From Discostella pseudostelligera (taxonomy: Eukaryota > Bacillariophyta > Thalassiosirophyceae > Thalassiosirales > Thalassiosiraceae): a stretch of DNA of 64,000 bases. Every line of letters starts with the position of its first letter. Positions within the stretch are counted from its first letter, which is position 1. The position numbers and the translations under genes were made by a program. The notes under the pieces were generated by a model. That model made no database searches and was not told the DNA's origin. It was given only the letters and a program-made list of their open reading frames with translations. Positions 11,313-22,399 of the stretch are shown piece after piece. The stretch lies in assembly GCA_036940085.1 (NCBI GenBank), contig JALLBK010000013.1, positions 1 to 64,000 on the forward strand, read 5' to 3'.

Positions 11313-14135
11313 ATGGACTCCTCCTCCGACGACGACGTGCCACTTGGCCAACTGATGGCTGGGCGGAAGTCTGCCAAGCCAAGCGCCGTAGTATCCTCCT
11401 CTTCCGTCGCTGTGTCATCGTCGCCGTCATCATCGTCCAAACGGTCTTCGTCGTCGAAAAAACGTCCCAATTACAAGGAGGACAGTGATGATGACGACGA
11501 CTATGAATACAACGACGATTATGAAACTAGTAACGGATCCAAGAAGAAGAAGGTTAAGATTGAAAATGGTGGTGGCAGCAGTAGCAGTAGTAAGAAGAAA
11601 CCCAAAGTGGAGAAGAAATTTGTCGCCGCTGTCAAGAAAGAACAGAATGGCAATGGCAAGGCCAAAACCAAAGCAAAAGTCGAAGCTGGCGTCAACTCCC
11701 CAACGACCAAGCCAAAAAAGAAGACTCCCATTAAAAAAGAGTCAGCAGCATCAGGCACTTCAGCAGCCACTTCCAAACGTGGTCTCAAACAAATGGACAA
11801 GGCCGAACGCATCTCTCACGCCATGCAAGCCTACCTATGGTGGAATGCCAATGACCCTCCCGCGGGATGTCAATGGGTGAAAATGGAACATGCCGGGGTG
11901 TCATTTCCAGAAGAGTATGCTCCCCATGGTGTGAAAATGTTGTATGATGGGAAGGAGGTGGATTTGTCACCATTGGAGGAGGAGGCGTGAGTGCACTTTT
12001 TTGTGATTCTATTGGTGTTATTTTGATTTGAGTTCTACCACAATTCACTGCATTACTAACTCTATCTTCCAATACTTCTCTCTCTTACTTCTATCACTCT
12101 TTTCTCTCCTCTTTCCAGAGCCACATTCTTCGCTGCAATGGACCCGGACGGAATGCACCTTGGCAATCCCAAAACAGCACCCATCTTCATTAAGAACTTC
12201 ATGACTGACTTCAAAGCCATTCTGGGGAAGGGTCATGCCATCAAAGATTTTGACAAGTGTGATTTTGGACCCATACGTCGACATTTGGATGAGCAGAAAA
12301 TTGTAAAGAAGGCAATTACGGATTCGGAACGGAAACAGAATAAGGATGTGAAGAATACGGCCATGTTTCAGTTTGGGTATAGTTTGGTCGATGGACACTT
12401 GGAGAAGGTGGGGAATTACAATAGTGAGTGTAGATGTCATGACTTTGTTGTGTTCTCGTCATCACATTCTTCCGACTATGACTAACATTTTCATTTTTGG
12501 ATTGTGCACATCTTTTTATTCCTTCTTTACACACCTCCTCCTCTGCCCCCAGTGGAACCTCCCGGCGCCTTCCGTGGACGGGGGGAGCATCCCAAGATGG
12601 GCAAGCTCAAGCAGCGCGTGGCACCCGAACAAGTCATGATCAACATCTCCGAATGCGCTCCCGCACCCAAATGTGCCGTGCCTGGACATGCCTGGGGAGA
12701 AGTACGTCACGATCCCACCGTGCAGTGGCTATGTCAATGGACGGAGAATATCAATAATCAAAACAAGTATATGCAGCTGGCAGCGCAGAGTAGTTTCAAG
12801 GGGAAGAGTGACCGGTCGAAGTACAATAAGGCGGCGAAACTATGTGGTAATATTGTCAAGATCCGTGCTGATTACAAGAAAAATTTAACGTCGAAGAGTC
12901 ATGAGACTCGTCAGCTTGCCACCGCCATGTGGGTGATTGATCGGTTGGCATTGCGAGTGGGTGGAGAAAAGGATACGGACGAGGAGGCGGACACTGTAGG
13001 ATGCTGCTCGCTTCGTGTGGAGCACTTGAAATTTGATCCGAACAATGAAGGTGATGATAATAAGGAGATTGAGCTTGAATTCTTGGGTAAAGACTCGATG
13101 CTCTTCAAGCAAACCATCGACTTTGGTTCTGCATTGTACACGGAAAACAATGGCATGGGAGAGCAGGTGTATGAGAACTTCAAAAGCTTTTGCAAGAAGA
13201 AGAAACCGTCGGACGATGTGTTCAGCGATTTGACGCCGACGATACTCAACTCTCATCTCAAGGGTATCATGGAAGGACTAACGGCCAAGGTGTTTCGTAC
13301 GTACAACGCATCGAAGACTCTGCAGGATGAGCTACTAAAGACCGAAGGAACAGCGGGATGGAAACGACTAACGGCAAGCGAAAAGGTGGTGGAATACAAC
13401 AATGCCAATCGAGAAGTTGCCATTCTGTGTAATCACCAGCGTTCCGTGAGCAAGGCGCAGGAGGCAACGTTGGATAACTTAGGTGTCAAGCTTGATAAGT
13501 TGAAAGAGCAGAAGAAGGTACTGAAAAAGATCCTGAAAAAGATTACCGATGGTGATGAGAGTAAAATTCCAACGAAGAAGGATCCTGCAAAATTGGTAGA
13601 AAAGGCGACGAAGGCACTTGAAAAGGCGAAGACTATGAAGGAGAAGGCAAAGACAAAGGAGGAGAAGATCGCGGCAACCGAGGCAGATGAGAAGGCAAAG
13701 ATCTTGAAGAAGGAGGTTGCGGATGTCAAATTTAATGAGGCTCACTTGTGGGATAACGTGCCGAAGAAGGATCAGGTTATCAAACGCATTGAAAATTGGA
13801 GTGAAAAGATTAAGAAGATGGAGTTGAACATCAAGCACAAGGATGATAATAAGGAGGTCTCGCTTGGAACTTCAAAGGTATGTGGACAGCGTCGATGTGC
13901 TATTTTCGTTGTCAAATCATTGGCTCGCTTCCACATCGTTCTCATTTTTGTCGCAATGATTGTCGTGCATCATCAGTTGAACTACATGGATCCGCGTATT
14001 TCAGTTGCTTTTTGTAAGCGAAATGAAGTGCCCATCGAAAAGATTTTCTCCAAGACGATGCGAGACAAGTTCAATTGGGCGATGGCAGTTCCTCCTGATT
14101 GGCAATTCAATGAGGAGGTTGGAAAACAGGGATAG
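11313..14135 (+). CDS. TOP1: DNA topoisomerase I, type IB
   Basis: Nuclear enzyme that nicks one DNA strand through a 3'-phosphotyrosine and relaxes supercoils. Four exons: 11313-11986, 12119-12423, 12553-13877 and 13977-14135; 820 residues, in frame throughout. Residues 1-about 165 are a Ser/Asp/Lys-rich disordered tail. The core then follows closely ([41 protein letters not shown]). All catalytic residues of the family are present: Arg in LALRVGGEK, Lys in LGKDSM, Arg in KVFRTYNAS, His in CNHQRS and the Tyr in SKLNYMDPR. A Lys/Glu-rich coiled linker separates core and C-terminal domain. The last intron (13878-13976) is 99 nt and stop-free, so retention would insert 33 residues immediately before the catalytic Tyr. 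Confidence 0.97.
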
Positions 14136-14394
14136 CTTTGAAGTTTGCGTAAGGAAGGAAGAGGGAGGAGATCCATTTTTGGTCCTCGAACAATCCATAT
14201 TTTTCATCCAACTTTTTGGTTTACTCTACATGAGAACCTTATCGTTTTACTCAACATGAAAATAAGAAATAGTAGTAATTCAATGCATCATCGGTATCTT
14301 TCGACATTGATCCTTTGATAATATTATACATTTTTGTTATGCTCACTCGATCAGGAGCTGTTCTTTGTCGTTAGCAAGGCTGGATTACTCGATG
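14136..14394. other. 3' flank of topoisomerase I
   Basis: AT-rich, with AATAAGAAATAG and AATATTATA near 14265-14330 that may serve as polyadenylation signals. No gene seen. Confidence 0.4.
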
Positions 14395-15190
14395 TTGGCT
14401 GGATTGATCGATGTTGTGAGCTTCAACATATTTTTGTAGTATTCAACATGTGCCAATGCCTCCTCCTTCAAGGGAATACCGTCCTGAGTTAAGAATTCGT
14501 CACGGATTTTCGCAAATGCCTTGGCTTCATCAACGTCTTGCGTACTCAACTGAGGCTTCTTTTTTCACTCAAAACATTTGTCTAACTTGTTCGCCCATGC
14601 ATGAACAAATCTTCGTGGATTGCTGTTGCCCTTAGTTCGACGAAGATCGAGGCAATGTGTGCACGTTTGTCTACACTGATAGTCCCTTTACCTTTGCACT
14701 CAGTAGAATGCAAAGCTGGCATCGCAGCTAAATGTCCCCAAGTATATTTTCTATTACCAGGAAGAGACACAAGTTTATGAATCGCGGGGAGGATCGTGCG
14801 ATAGTCACCGCGGACACAATTGAATAGACCGCAGCAATCGGCATTTGACATCGGTTTCTCACGAGGGATTGTAGGAGGTGCACTATTGTCAATACTATCC
14901 TGGATAGTCTCGCCGGTCTGCACATTAAGAGGAGAACATGGTGCACCACCGACTGTCTCTTCATTGACTGTGTTTGTGTTGTTTGTCTTTGTAATACCAA
15001 AAGAGAGCAAGTCACGTTGTTGGGGTAGCCGGTATAAATCACCTTCCTTCGCACGCAATTCCATCATGTTGTTATACCGTTGAAAATTTTCACTGTGCTT
15101 TTTCCCAAATACATGCTGTTTCCAACAATTGATGGTGAATGGACGACGGAGATTAACAACTCCATCCGATTTACCCTTGCTACCATGGAC
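14395..15190 (-). pseudogene. Unrecognised gene, apparently decayed
   Basis: An open minus-strand frame runs from about 15190 (no ATG; reads GKSDGVVNLRRPFTINCWKQ) through an ATG at 15067 (MMELRAKEG) to 14582. It contains the protein-like stretch DYRTILPAIHKLVSLPGNR, then YTWGHLAAMPALHSTE. The expected continuation (VHAWANKLDKCFE, TGA, then QDVDEAKAFAKIRDEFL ... EEALAHVEYYKNMLKL) lies in a different frame, ending with TAA at 14395-14397. It therefore needs one frameshift near 14610 and reads through one stop. Either it is a pseudogene or it has short introns I could not define. I recognise no domain. Its 5' end would share the upstream region of the WD40 gene. Confidence 0.4.
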
Positions 15191-15476
15191 GCATGGTCGA
15201 TGTTCGCGTTGGATGTGGATGGTGGTGGGTGATGTGGGTGTTGGGTGTTGCTTCGCCTCTTCCCGCCAATTTTCTCCACACCCTTCTTCGCCACAATATC
15301 GCTAAAGTTTTGGCGGGAGACAGAAAGATATGGCGGGAGATTGGTTTACCTCCAAACCAACCAATCCTTCCCATCACCACTATCGTACGTATCACTACCA
15401 CTGCCACTATCACTATCTCCAATTCACCATAACCTCTCACTTCATCCTCGGGAGCTAGCACGTCCAATAGCAATAG
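15191..15476. promoter_or_regulatory. Promoter with three E2F-like elements
   Basis: TTCCCGCCAA at 15260-15269 and two direct TGGCGGGAGA copies at 15311-15320 and 15331-15340, exactly 20 bp apart. They lie 137-217 bp upstream of the WD40 gene's ATG and also upstream of the decayed minus-strand gene. Confidence 0.55.
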
Positions 15477-17246
15477 ATGCAAAGGAGCGACGACATTATG
15501 AGCAGTAGCAGCAGCAGTCGCAGTCGGATTCCCTCCCGTCTCCTCGTGATAGCGGGAACTTACGACGGTGTCCTCGCGGGTTGGGACACTGCCGCCGCCA
15601 GCAGCGTCGGCGCTGACGACAACAACAATACGGCAGACGTTGACAATAACAAATTTGACGATCAGAAACTAGAGCTGCAATTACTACGCAGGAAAGGATG
15701 TGATGGAAAGTATTTGAAGCTCATTTTCGCCATGGCGGCACACGAGGGTAGCGTTCGCTGTCTTGACATTGCTTCTGCCGGTGCTGCGGGTGCTGGTGTT
15801 GAACCATCTCCCAAAACTTTGTTATCTGGTGGATACGATGAGACCATAAACGTGTACAATCTCATCAAACGAAGTCAGGAGGGTGAATTAAAGACGCCGA
15901 ATGATTTGGGTTCACCACTCTGCTGTTCGTTTGCACCGCCATCTTCTTCTTCCAATAACAACAACGTCGCATCCACAATCACTACTGTATCAACACATGC
16001 CATGGTGGGCACAACCTCTGGGAAACTTATCCTCTACAAGAATAATAAAGATTGGTCCATTGAACATGTACTCTCTGGTCATCATCCCACCGAGGTGTCC
16101 TGTCTTGCCGTACACCCTACTGGAAAATTGGCATTATCGGGTGGAAAGTCCGATGGCAAACTTATATTGTGGGATTTGATGAAAGGTCGAATGGCATATG
16201 TGCACAAGGTAGTCTTGTCTTCAAGCGCCAAGAGACGGAAGGAGAATGTTACCATCAATCATATAGTGTGGAGTGGCGATGGCACACGATATGCATACTG
16301 TCATGGTACTAAAATTACCGTCAAGGATGCCAATAGCGGTGAAGATTTATTGGATGTCGATATGCCAGGACGAGTGAATCAATTGGCATTCATAGGTGGA
16401 CCGGAGGGCATGTTTGTGGCCGCGGCGTGCGATGATGGTGGGTTGCCCGTGTTGGAAGTCGGAAATGTTGATGGTGACGACGGCGAGGATGCTTACGATG
16501 ATGAAGCCGGTAACAACACACGACGTGCCATTATGGCCATTGAACCGGTGGAAAAAGTTGTGGCGGGTGATGATCGATTTAAGTGCATACGCAGTGTCGA
16601 GGGTGGGAGCGGTTTTTTGGTAGTTACTGCCAATAGCGGTGGTGTGGTTAGCTTGATGGACTTGGAAGATGCAGTACGGATGATGTTGACGACACCTTCA
16701 GAAGCTGGTGGTGGAGAACTAAACGGGGGCGACTCAGATAGCAGTATTGATGACGATGATGATGCTTCTATTGATGATGACGATGACGAAGCGGTCGAGG
16801 CGGCCGTGGATATATTAGATAGTGTTCGGATCGGATCTGGTGCAAGGATAACTGACTTGACTGTTTGGAGCTACGGAGGTGTTAATATTGAAGATAATGA
16901 TGTCGACGAGGATGCTGATGATGGTACTGTTAGTGATGATAGCAAAGATGACGAATCGATACCTACTTCGAAGGTGACAACGAGGACTACATCCGAAGAT
17001 GACAAACTACCTGCCACGAAGAAGAGGAAAGGTGAGAACGATCAAAAAGCAACGAGGACTACATCCGAAGATGACAAACTACCTGCCACGAAGAAGAGGA
17101 AAGGTGAGAACGATCAAAAAGCTTTTACTGGAGGTGCTCGGAATAAGGATGAAATTGGATTGGACGATGCGGCAGTGAAAAAGGCACGAAAGCTCGTGGG
17201 TCAAGCAAAGAAGCACCAAAAGAGGAAACAGAAAAAGAAAGTTTGA
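15477..17246 (+). CDS. WD40-repeat protein, MAK11/PAK1IP1-like ribosome-biogenesis factor
   Basis: Single exon, 589 residues; ATGs at 15477 and 15498 are both possible. WD-type repeats run from about residue 20 to 310, with family-like phrases LLVIAGTYDGVLAGWD, AAHEGSVRCLDIA, LLSGGYDETINVYNL, SCLAVHPTGKLALSGGKSDG.LILWDL and HIVWSGDGTRYAYC. Order and wording match MAK11/PAK1IP1, a nucleolar protein needed for 60S subunit maturation. Acidic Asp-rich runs around residues 420-440 and 470-490 and a Lys-rich end (KKHQKRKQKKK) fit a nucleolar location. A 72-bp segment is perfectly duplicated in the tail. Its stop is 60 bp from that of GatB, which converges on it. Confidence 0.82.
   Translation: MQRSDDIMSSSSSSRSRIPSRLLVIAGTYDGVLAGWDTAAASSVGADDNNNTADVDNNKFDDQKLELQLLRRKGCDGKYLKLIFAMAAHEGSVRCLDIASAGAAGAGVEPSPKTLLSGGYDETINVYNLIKRSQEGELKTPNDLGSPLCCSFAPPSSSSNNNNVASTITTVSTHAMVGTTSGKLILYKNNKDWSIEHVLSGHHPTEVSCLAVHPTGKLALSGGKSDGKLILWDLMKGRMAYVHKVVLSSSAKRRKENVTINHIVWSGDGTRYAYCHGTKITVKDANSGEDLLDVDMPGRVNQLAFIGGPEGMFVAAACDDGGLPVLEVGNVDGDDGEDAYDDEAGNNTRRAIMAIEPVEKVVAGDDRFKCIRSVEGGSGFLVVTANSGGVVSLMDLEDAVRMMLTTPSEAGGGELNGGDSDSSIDDDDDASIDDDDDEAVEAAVDILDSVRIGSGARITDLTVWSYGGVNIEDNDVDEDADDGTVSDDSKDDESIPTSKVTTRTTSEDDKLPATKKRKGENDQKATRTTSEDDKLPATKKRKGENDQKAFTGGARNKDEIGLDDAAVKKARKLVGQAKKHQKRKQKKKV
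16978..17121 (+). repeat. Perfect 72-bp tandem duplication inside the WD40 gene
   Basis: Copies at 16978-17049 and 17050-17121 are identical at every base. They encode two copies of a 24-residue unit (TRTTSEDDKLPATKKRKG...), each with a KKRK basic cluster. The frame is kept. Confidence 0.95.
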
Positions 17247-17306
17247 GGAGTTTTGTCATGAGACTTGACTACACGGAACGTTTGTAACCTTCTCTTAACG
17301 ATATGA

Positions 17307-19565
17307 TCAACTGCCACTGCATGCCTTCTTTAACACTGTACTCAATGCTTCCTTCATGAGCTCTGGGTGGGCATTTCCTTTGCTGGCTGCCATAATTTTA
17401 CCCACGAAATACTTTTCAATCTTCCATCTCTTCCTCTCCTCACCATGTTTGTATTGATCAAGCTGAGATGAATTCTTCGGATCGAATACGACGCTTTTGC
17501 AAAGTTGGATGAGAATTTCCTCGTCCGATACTACCTGCCATCCATTAGCCGCGGCGATATCTCTCGGATGATCTTTCCTCCCACCCTCGAAGTACATGAT
17601 GTTCAGTACCTTCCTTGCCATGGACGACGTGAGAGATCCATGGGCTACCATGGCAATTAGAGCGCCTAGACGAATGCCGTCTATGTTAGAGTAGTCTAAC
17701 GATGAAACAGCAGAATGGGTGTTGCCTTCGCTCGCGCTAGTACTCGTCTTCGCGAGTGCAAATAGATCATTGCATAGCAAGTTGGCAGCCAATGTGGACA
17801 GCGTATTTCTATAGTCCACTGTGACTATTTCTTTTCCGTCATCATCACAGTGGTTCAGTAGTAGGAGTTCGCTGTTTGCAAATTTCATCGTCTCTTCAAA
17901 TAGCAGGATTGCACGTGTATCACCAGTGATCAAACCTGCAACATCCATGGTCAATCCATAATCTTGAACTAACCTCGATGCGGCATCCTCCGGACTCTCA
18001 CCTAAATCCATGCGTAATTTATCCACATACTCCTCGAGGGTGGATCCCAGCGTCTCTTCATCAAGTATCAAGGGTGGTAAATCTGGTTCGGGCATGAATC
18101 GATAATCTACGGCATCTCCCTTGGCACGGATGCATATTGTCTCATCTGCCATTCCACCACTCCCAACGACCAATGTTCGTGTTTCCCGTCCGGTGGGTGT
18201 GCCTAGTTGCGCTAATTTCGATTGACGCAATGCTTCATATTCCGTAGCTGCAATAATTTGACGTATGGAATTGAGATTCTTCACTTCGACTCTGTGTCCA
18301 GTATTGGGCGGTAGGATCATTCGAGTATTTTCGGAACCTCTTGCACCTTCACTATCGGGTCCATGTTCACCGCCACCAACATGCTCGGTGTCAATAGGAG
18401 CAATGGACACATTCAAATCGCAACGCAAACTCCCCTCCTCCATCTTGCCATCACATATATTTGCCATTTGTAACAATTTGCGTAAACGTGACACGGCACC
18501 GGCCGCTTCGTGTGCAGAACGTAAATCAGGATGGGAGACTATTTCGATGAGAGCACAACCTGTTCGATTGTGGTCAACGCAAGAGTAATGTGACGATGAT
18601 GACGAGCCGACGATGGTCCTACCAGTATCTTGTTCAATTTGTATGCGCTCTATTCGGAGTTGGACAGGATCGGGTGGAGATGATGCCGATAACGATGTTG
18701 ATGATTGTGGTTCGATCGATTCTCTAGTCTGACCAGTGCGCTCATCAACATCATTATCACTGTCATCAGGATGATTATTATCTTGCACTTCTCTCTTATT
18801 GCGCATTCCCCTTCGTCGGACAGGCACACCGTCATCGTAACCACCGTCACCTGCACTATCGATTGGTAATTTTGCATTCAATCTTGTAGCCACAAGTGGT
18901 AAAAACACAACCAATCCATCTCGTGCAATAGGCCATCGTTGTTGTGTAATTTGATATCCCTGTGGCAAATCACCATAAAAATAATGCTTTCGTTCAAATC
19001 TGGATATTGTGTGAATCTTGTTGCAATTGAGTACAATTGCTGATAGTAAGGATGCATTGATGGTTGGTATGGATATGGGTTGAGGAAGTGTACCGGGATA
19101 GGCGATATCTATTGCATGAACATGTTCGTTGGGTGATTGTGTGATATCGTCGTTGTAATTGTCATTATCATTGTTGCTGCTGCTGTTGCCATGACGAAGC
19201 AGGCTATCAAGATCTTGGTGCCGATGATGAATGTGCCGATGCCTTGTTGGAGCAGAGGAGAAGAGCTTCGTTGGTACCATTAGCTGTGCGTGTATTTCAA
19301 TACCAATGACAGTCTGGTACAGTGGACGACGGGTTGAAGGAGGAGTAACACAAGTCTTGGACGACGATGTCGACGTATCCGTTTCATCTTCAAAGAAAAT
19401 GATTCCAGTATCCCGATCGTAGCGGAGCGTCGGCGATGACGACGTGGCAACGGACGATGCTGAGGAGGAAGCGACGCGACAATAGCATTGGAAAATGTTT
19501 GGCGGCGAAGACAATCGTAGTCGACGATGACGATGACCGACAATGCATTTGCTCCACATGATCAT
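17307..19565 (-). CDS. GATB: Glutamyl/aspartyl-tRNA amidotransferase subunit B, organellar
   Basis: Single exon, 752 residues. GatB activates mischarged Glu-tRNA(Gln) (or Asp-tRNA(Asn)) and, with GatA and GatC, amidates it; in eukaryotes it acts in mitochondria and plastids. The GatB/E catalytic core starts about residue 86 (VIGIEIHAQLMVPTKLFSS) and continues with AYPGTLPQPISIP, KHYFYGDLPQGYQITQ, HNRTGCALIEIVSHPDLRS, SLRCDLNVS and RVEVKNLNSIRQI, then the YqeY-like tRNA-binding tail to the end. The N-terminal 80 residues are Ser/Arg-rich and suit an organelle presequence. It is longer than typical (about 480-560) because of a hydrophilic insert at about residues 230-310. The start is the first ATG after the promoter elements. 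Confidence 0.95.
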   Translation of the reverse strand: MIMWSKCIVGHRHRRLRLSSPPNIFQCYCRVASSSASSVATSSSPTLRYDRDTGIIFFEDETDTSTSSSKTCVTPPSTRRPLYQTVIGIEIHAQLMVPTKLFSSAPTRHRHIHHRHQDLDSLLRHGNSSSNNDNDNYNDDITQSPNEHVHAIDIAYPGTLPQPISIPTINASLLSAIVLNCNKIHTISRFERKHYFYGDLPQGYQITQQRWPIARDGLVVFLPLVATRLNAKLPIDSAGDGGYDDGVPVRRRGMRNKREVQDNNHPDDSDNDVDERTGQTRESIEPQSSTSLSASSPPDPVQLRIERIQIEQDTGRTIVGSSSSSHYSCVDHNRTGCALIEIVSHPDLRSAHEAAGAVSRLRKLLQMANICDGKMEEGSLRCDLNVSIAPIDTEHVGGGEHGPDSEGARGSENTRMILPPNTGHRVEVKNLNSIRQIIAATEYEALRQSKLAQLGTPTGRETRTLVVGSGGMADETICIRAKGDAVDYRFMPEPDLPPLILDEETLGSTLEEYVDKLRMDLGESPEDAASRLVQDYGLTMDVAGLITGDTRAILLFEETMKFANSELLLLNHCDDDGKEIVTVDYRNTLSTLAANLLCNDLFALAKTSTSASEGNTHSAVSSLDYSNIDGIRLGALIAMVAHGSLTSSMARKVLNIMYFEGGRKDHPRDIAAANGWQVVSDEEILIQLCKSVVFDPKNSSQLDQYKHGEERKRWKIEKYFVGKIMAASKGNAHPELMKEALSTVLKKACSGS

Positions 19566-19888
19566 ATCATATCATGGCTTGGCGGCGGCGGCGGCGGCAA
19601 AGTATCGTAGCGAGAGATGGTAGATATTAGATATCGGTTTTGGTATTGTTGGAATTGATGCACCCACCACGTGGGAAAGCGAGTCAACTTCCCGCCATTT
19701 TCGCCACAGTGCTTTCGCCAAATAAGTTCCCGCCATTTGCTCGCGGCATGCGGCAGCAAACAGCAGCAAACCGAGCATGGTCCAAGCGTGGCGCTGCCGG
19801 TGGCTGCGGGGTGCCGGGCTGCCGCTCTCATAACTCGACGACCCACTACTATCCTCCCACACCCACGCTTATCATCCGACATCAAGAG
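19566..19888. promoter_or_regulatory. Divergent promoter, GatB / nitroreductase, with paired TTCCCGCCATTT
   Basis: Identical 12-mers TTCCCGCCATTT at 19689-19700 and 19727-19738, 38 bp apart, in a 323-bp gap between divergent ATGs. They match the E2F/DP consensus. An open frame reads through this stretch into the nitroreductase, but the promoter elements make the ATG at 19889 the better start. Confidence 0.6.
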
Positions 19889-21205
19889 ATGACATCATCG
19901 CCAGTATTTGCTTCGTTAGCCTTCGTCGCTTCGTGCGCGAGGAGGAAGGCTGCTGCACCTACGACTATCGCTGTGGTCGCCACGAGAAGGACCGCTGCCA
20001 CCGCCGCCGACATCACCATCATCAATAGCAACAGCAATACCAATGTCAATCTTCGTTCCTTCCGTAAAGTAATAAATTCAAGAATATCTGCTCGTAGATT
20101 CCAACCGAATACTCCAATACCTAATGCAGTTTGGAAGGATATTTTATCGATGACATTGGTGAGAGTGAGACCTGTGGTCTGTGCTTGTCTGTCGTAGTGG
20201 CGAGTGTTTACGTAGACGTTGAATAGTCTTTGGTTTTGGTCCGAAGGAGGGCAAAAATAGAGCGTGGAAATGGACTTGTATGTTGCTTATTATTGGTTAG
20301 ATACTTCACTTCGAGATCTTCTCTCCCCGTCACGTTCCTCTTTCATCTCTCTTTCTTGCCTTCTCTTTGCTGTCTACAATTTCTAGACTTCACCATCTGG
20401 TTTCAATCTACAGCCAACACACATAATCCTCCTACGAAATGCCCGCCTCAAATCATTACTATCCGAACATGCCATGCTAGGAATGGGAAATAAATATCGT
20501 ACACTCGATGCTTCGGGTATTGCCATAGTCTGCACAGACTTGATGCCCGGACGACGGATTGATCGGATCTATCAATTAGAGACTGAGGGTGGAGTACGTG
20601 ACGATGGATATATGGCAGTTATGAAGGTGGCTAGTTCTTTCTTAACGGGGGAAGGATCCGTATCGGGTGGGAATTATGGAAACTCGCGTAGTAGTTCGCA
20701 GAATCGAATATCCACATTCCTGAAACGAACCGTGGCACATGCACTCAGTCCAATCCAACCCATGCCCACGATGGAAGATGTCGAGAGTTGGTCGTACAAA
20801 AATGCCGGCATCATGTCATCAATCTACACCTTGTCGGCCACGGCGCATGGATTGTCGACATGTATGATGGAGGGATATGATGCTCGTCGTGTGAAGGAGA
20901 TACTGCGCGTGCCGGATCGGTATGGTATTCCGCTCATGGTGGCTACCGGGTATGAGTATCGTGGTGAGGAGACGGATGATGCGATGGTGCACCTGCCCAG
21001 TTATGTGCATGCCGACTTCTTGGTATGTGATGATGGTAATGATGATGATGCCGAGGAGGAGGAGGGTGCGAGTAGGTCAAAGCGCAAAACGCCACGGTTG
21101 GATATGAGCGAGGTGTTCTTTGGTGATACCTTTGGACAACCCTTGGATTTTCTACTCGACAATCATATTATTGAGGAGGCTCAAGAAGCGGCGCGGAGAA
21201 TGTAA
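19889..21205 (+). CDS. Nitroreductase-family flavoprotein, probably organelle-targeted
   Basis: Two exons, 19889-20158 and 20387-21205, phase 0, 362 residues. The FMN-binding nitroreductase fold is shown by INSRISARRFQPNTPIP at the start, TSPSGFNLQPTHIILL formed across the exon junction, and the later AYxNAG-like phrase SWSYKNAGIMSSIYTLSATAHGLSTCMMEGYD (shortened: KNAGIMSS...AHGLSTCMMEG). These enzymes reduce nitro-groups, quinones or other acceptors with NAD(P)H; the natural substrate is unknown. Residues 1-about 55 are Ala/Arg/Thr-rich with an early hydrophobic stretch (VFASLAFVASCARRK) and suggest a transit peptide. A short Asp/Glu-rich insert lies near residue 310. Divergent from GatB. 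Confidence 0.85.
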
Positions 21206-21592
21206 TTGCAGCCTGATAACAAATAAGAACCAATGAGCCTCAACCGAACACGGTGCGTCCTTAAACACCTATCATGCCCGACATTCCAATGCATCAATGA
21301 GCTGGAAGACGAGCGTGACGATTATTCGTCGCTGCACCTACATACACTAACAAATGAAGTATCTTTTGAACTAGGGGGGGTGCTAATTTATGAAACGATT
21401 ACATCTACATCGTGGTATTTTGCCAGCCTTCCAAATGAAAGTGAACTGGAGTGACTAGTAGACAACGGGTGGCAACAGATAACACTGGGACAATAATTTG
21501 GCTTCGATCTCCAATCAATCAACCCAAACAATCTTTTGACATTAGGTAGAACATGGAGAGAGCCGCTGTCCTAGGTGTAGACATCAAATGAT
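21206..21592. other. Intergenic, convergent 3' ends
   Basis: 387 bp between the nitroreductase and histone H3 stops. A 73-codon ATG frame at 21233-21454 lies in it but has no recognisable features and sits in the expected 3' UTR. No canonical histone stem-loop is evident downstream of H3, consistent with a polyadenylated variant-type gene. Confidence 0.4.

Positions 21593-22399
<807 letters not shown>

Noticed and set aside
19640..19888. Upstream in-frame extension of the nitroreductase
   Set aside because: It passes through the paired TTCCCGCCATTT promoter elements and lacks conserved features; the ATG at 19889 is preferred.
21233..21454. 73-codon ATG frame after the nitroreductase
   Set aside because: Lies in the expected 3' UTR, no domain, no splice or promoter support.
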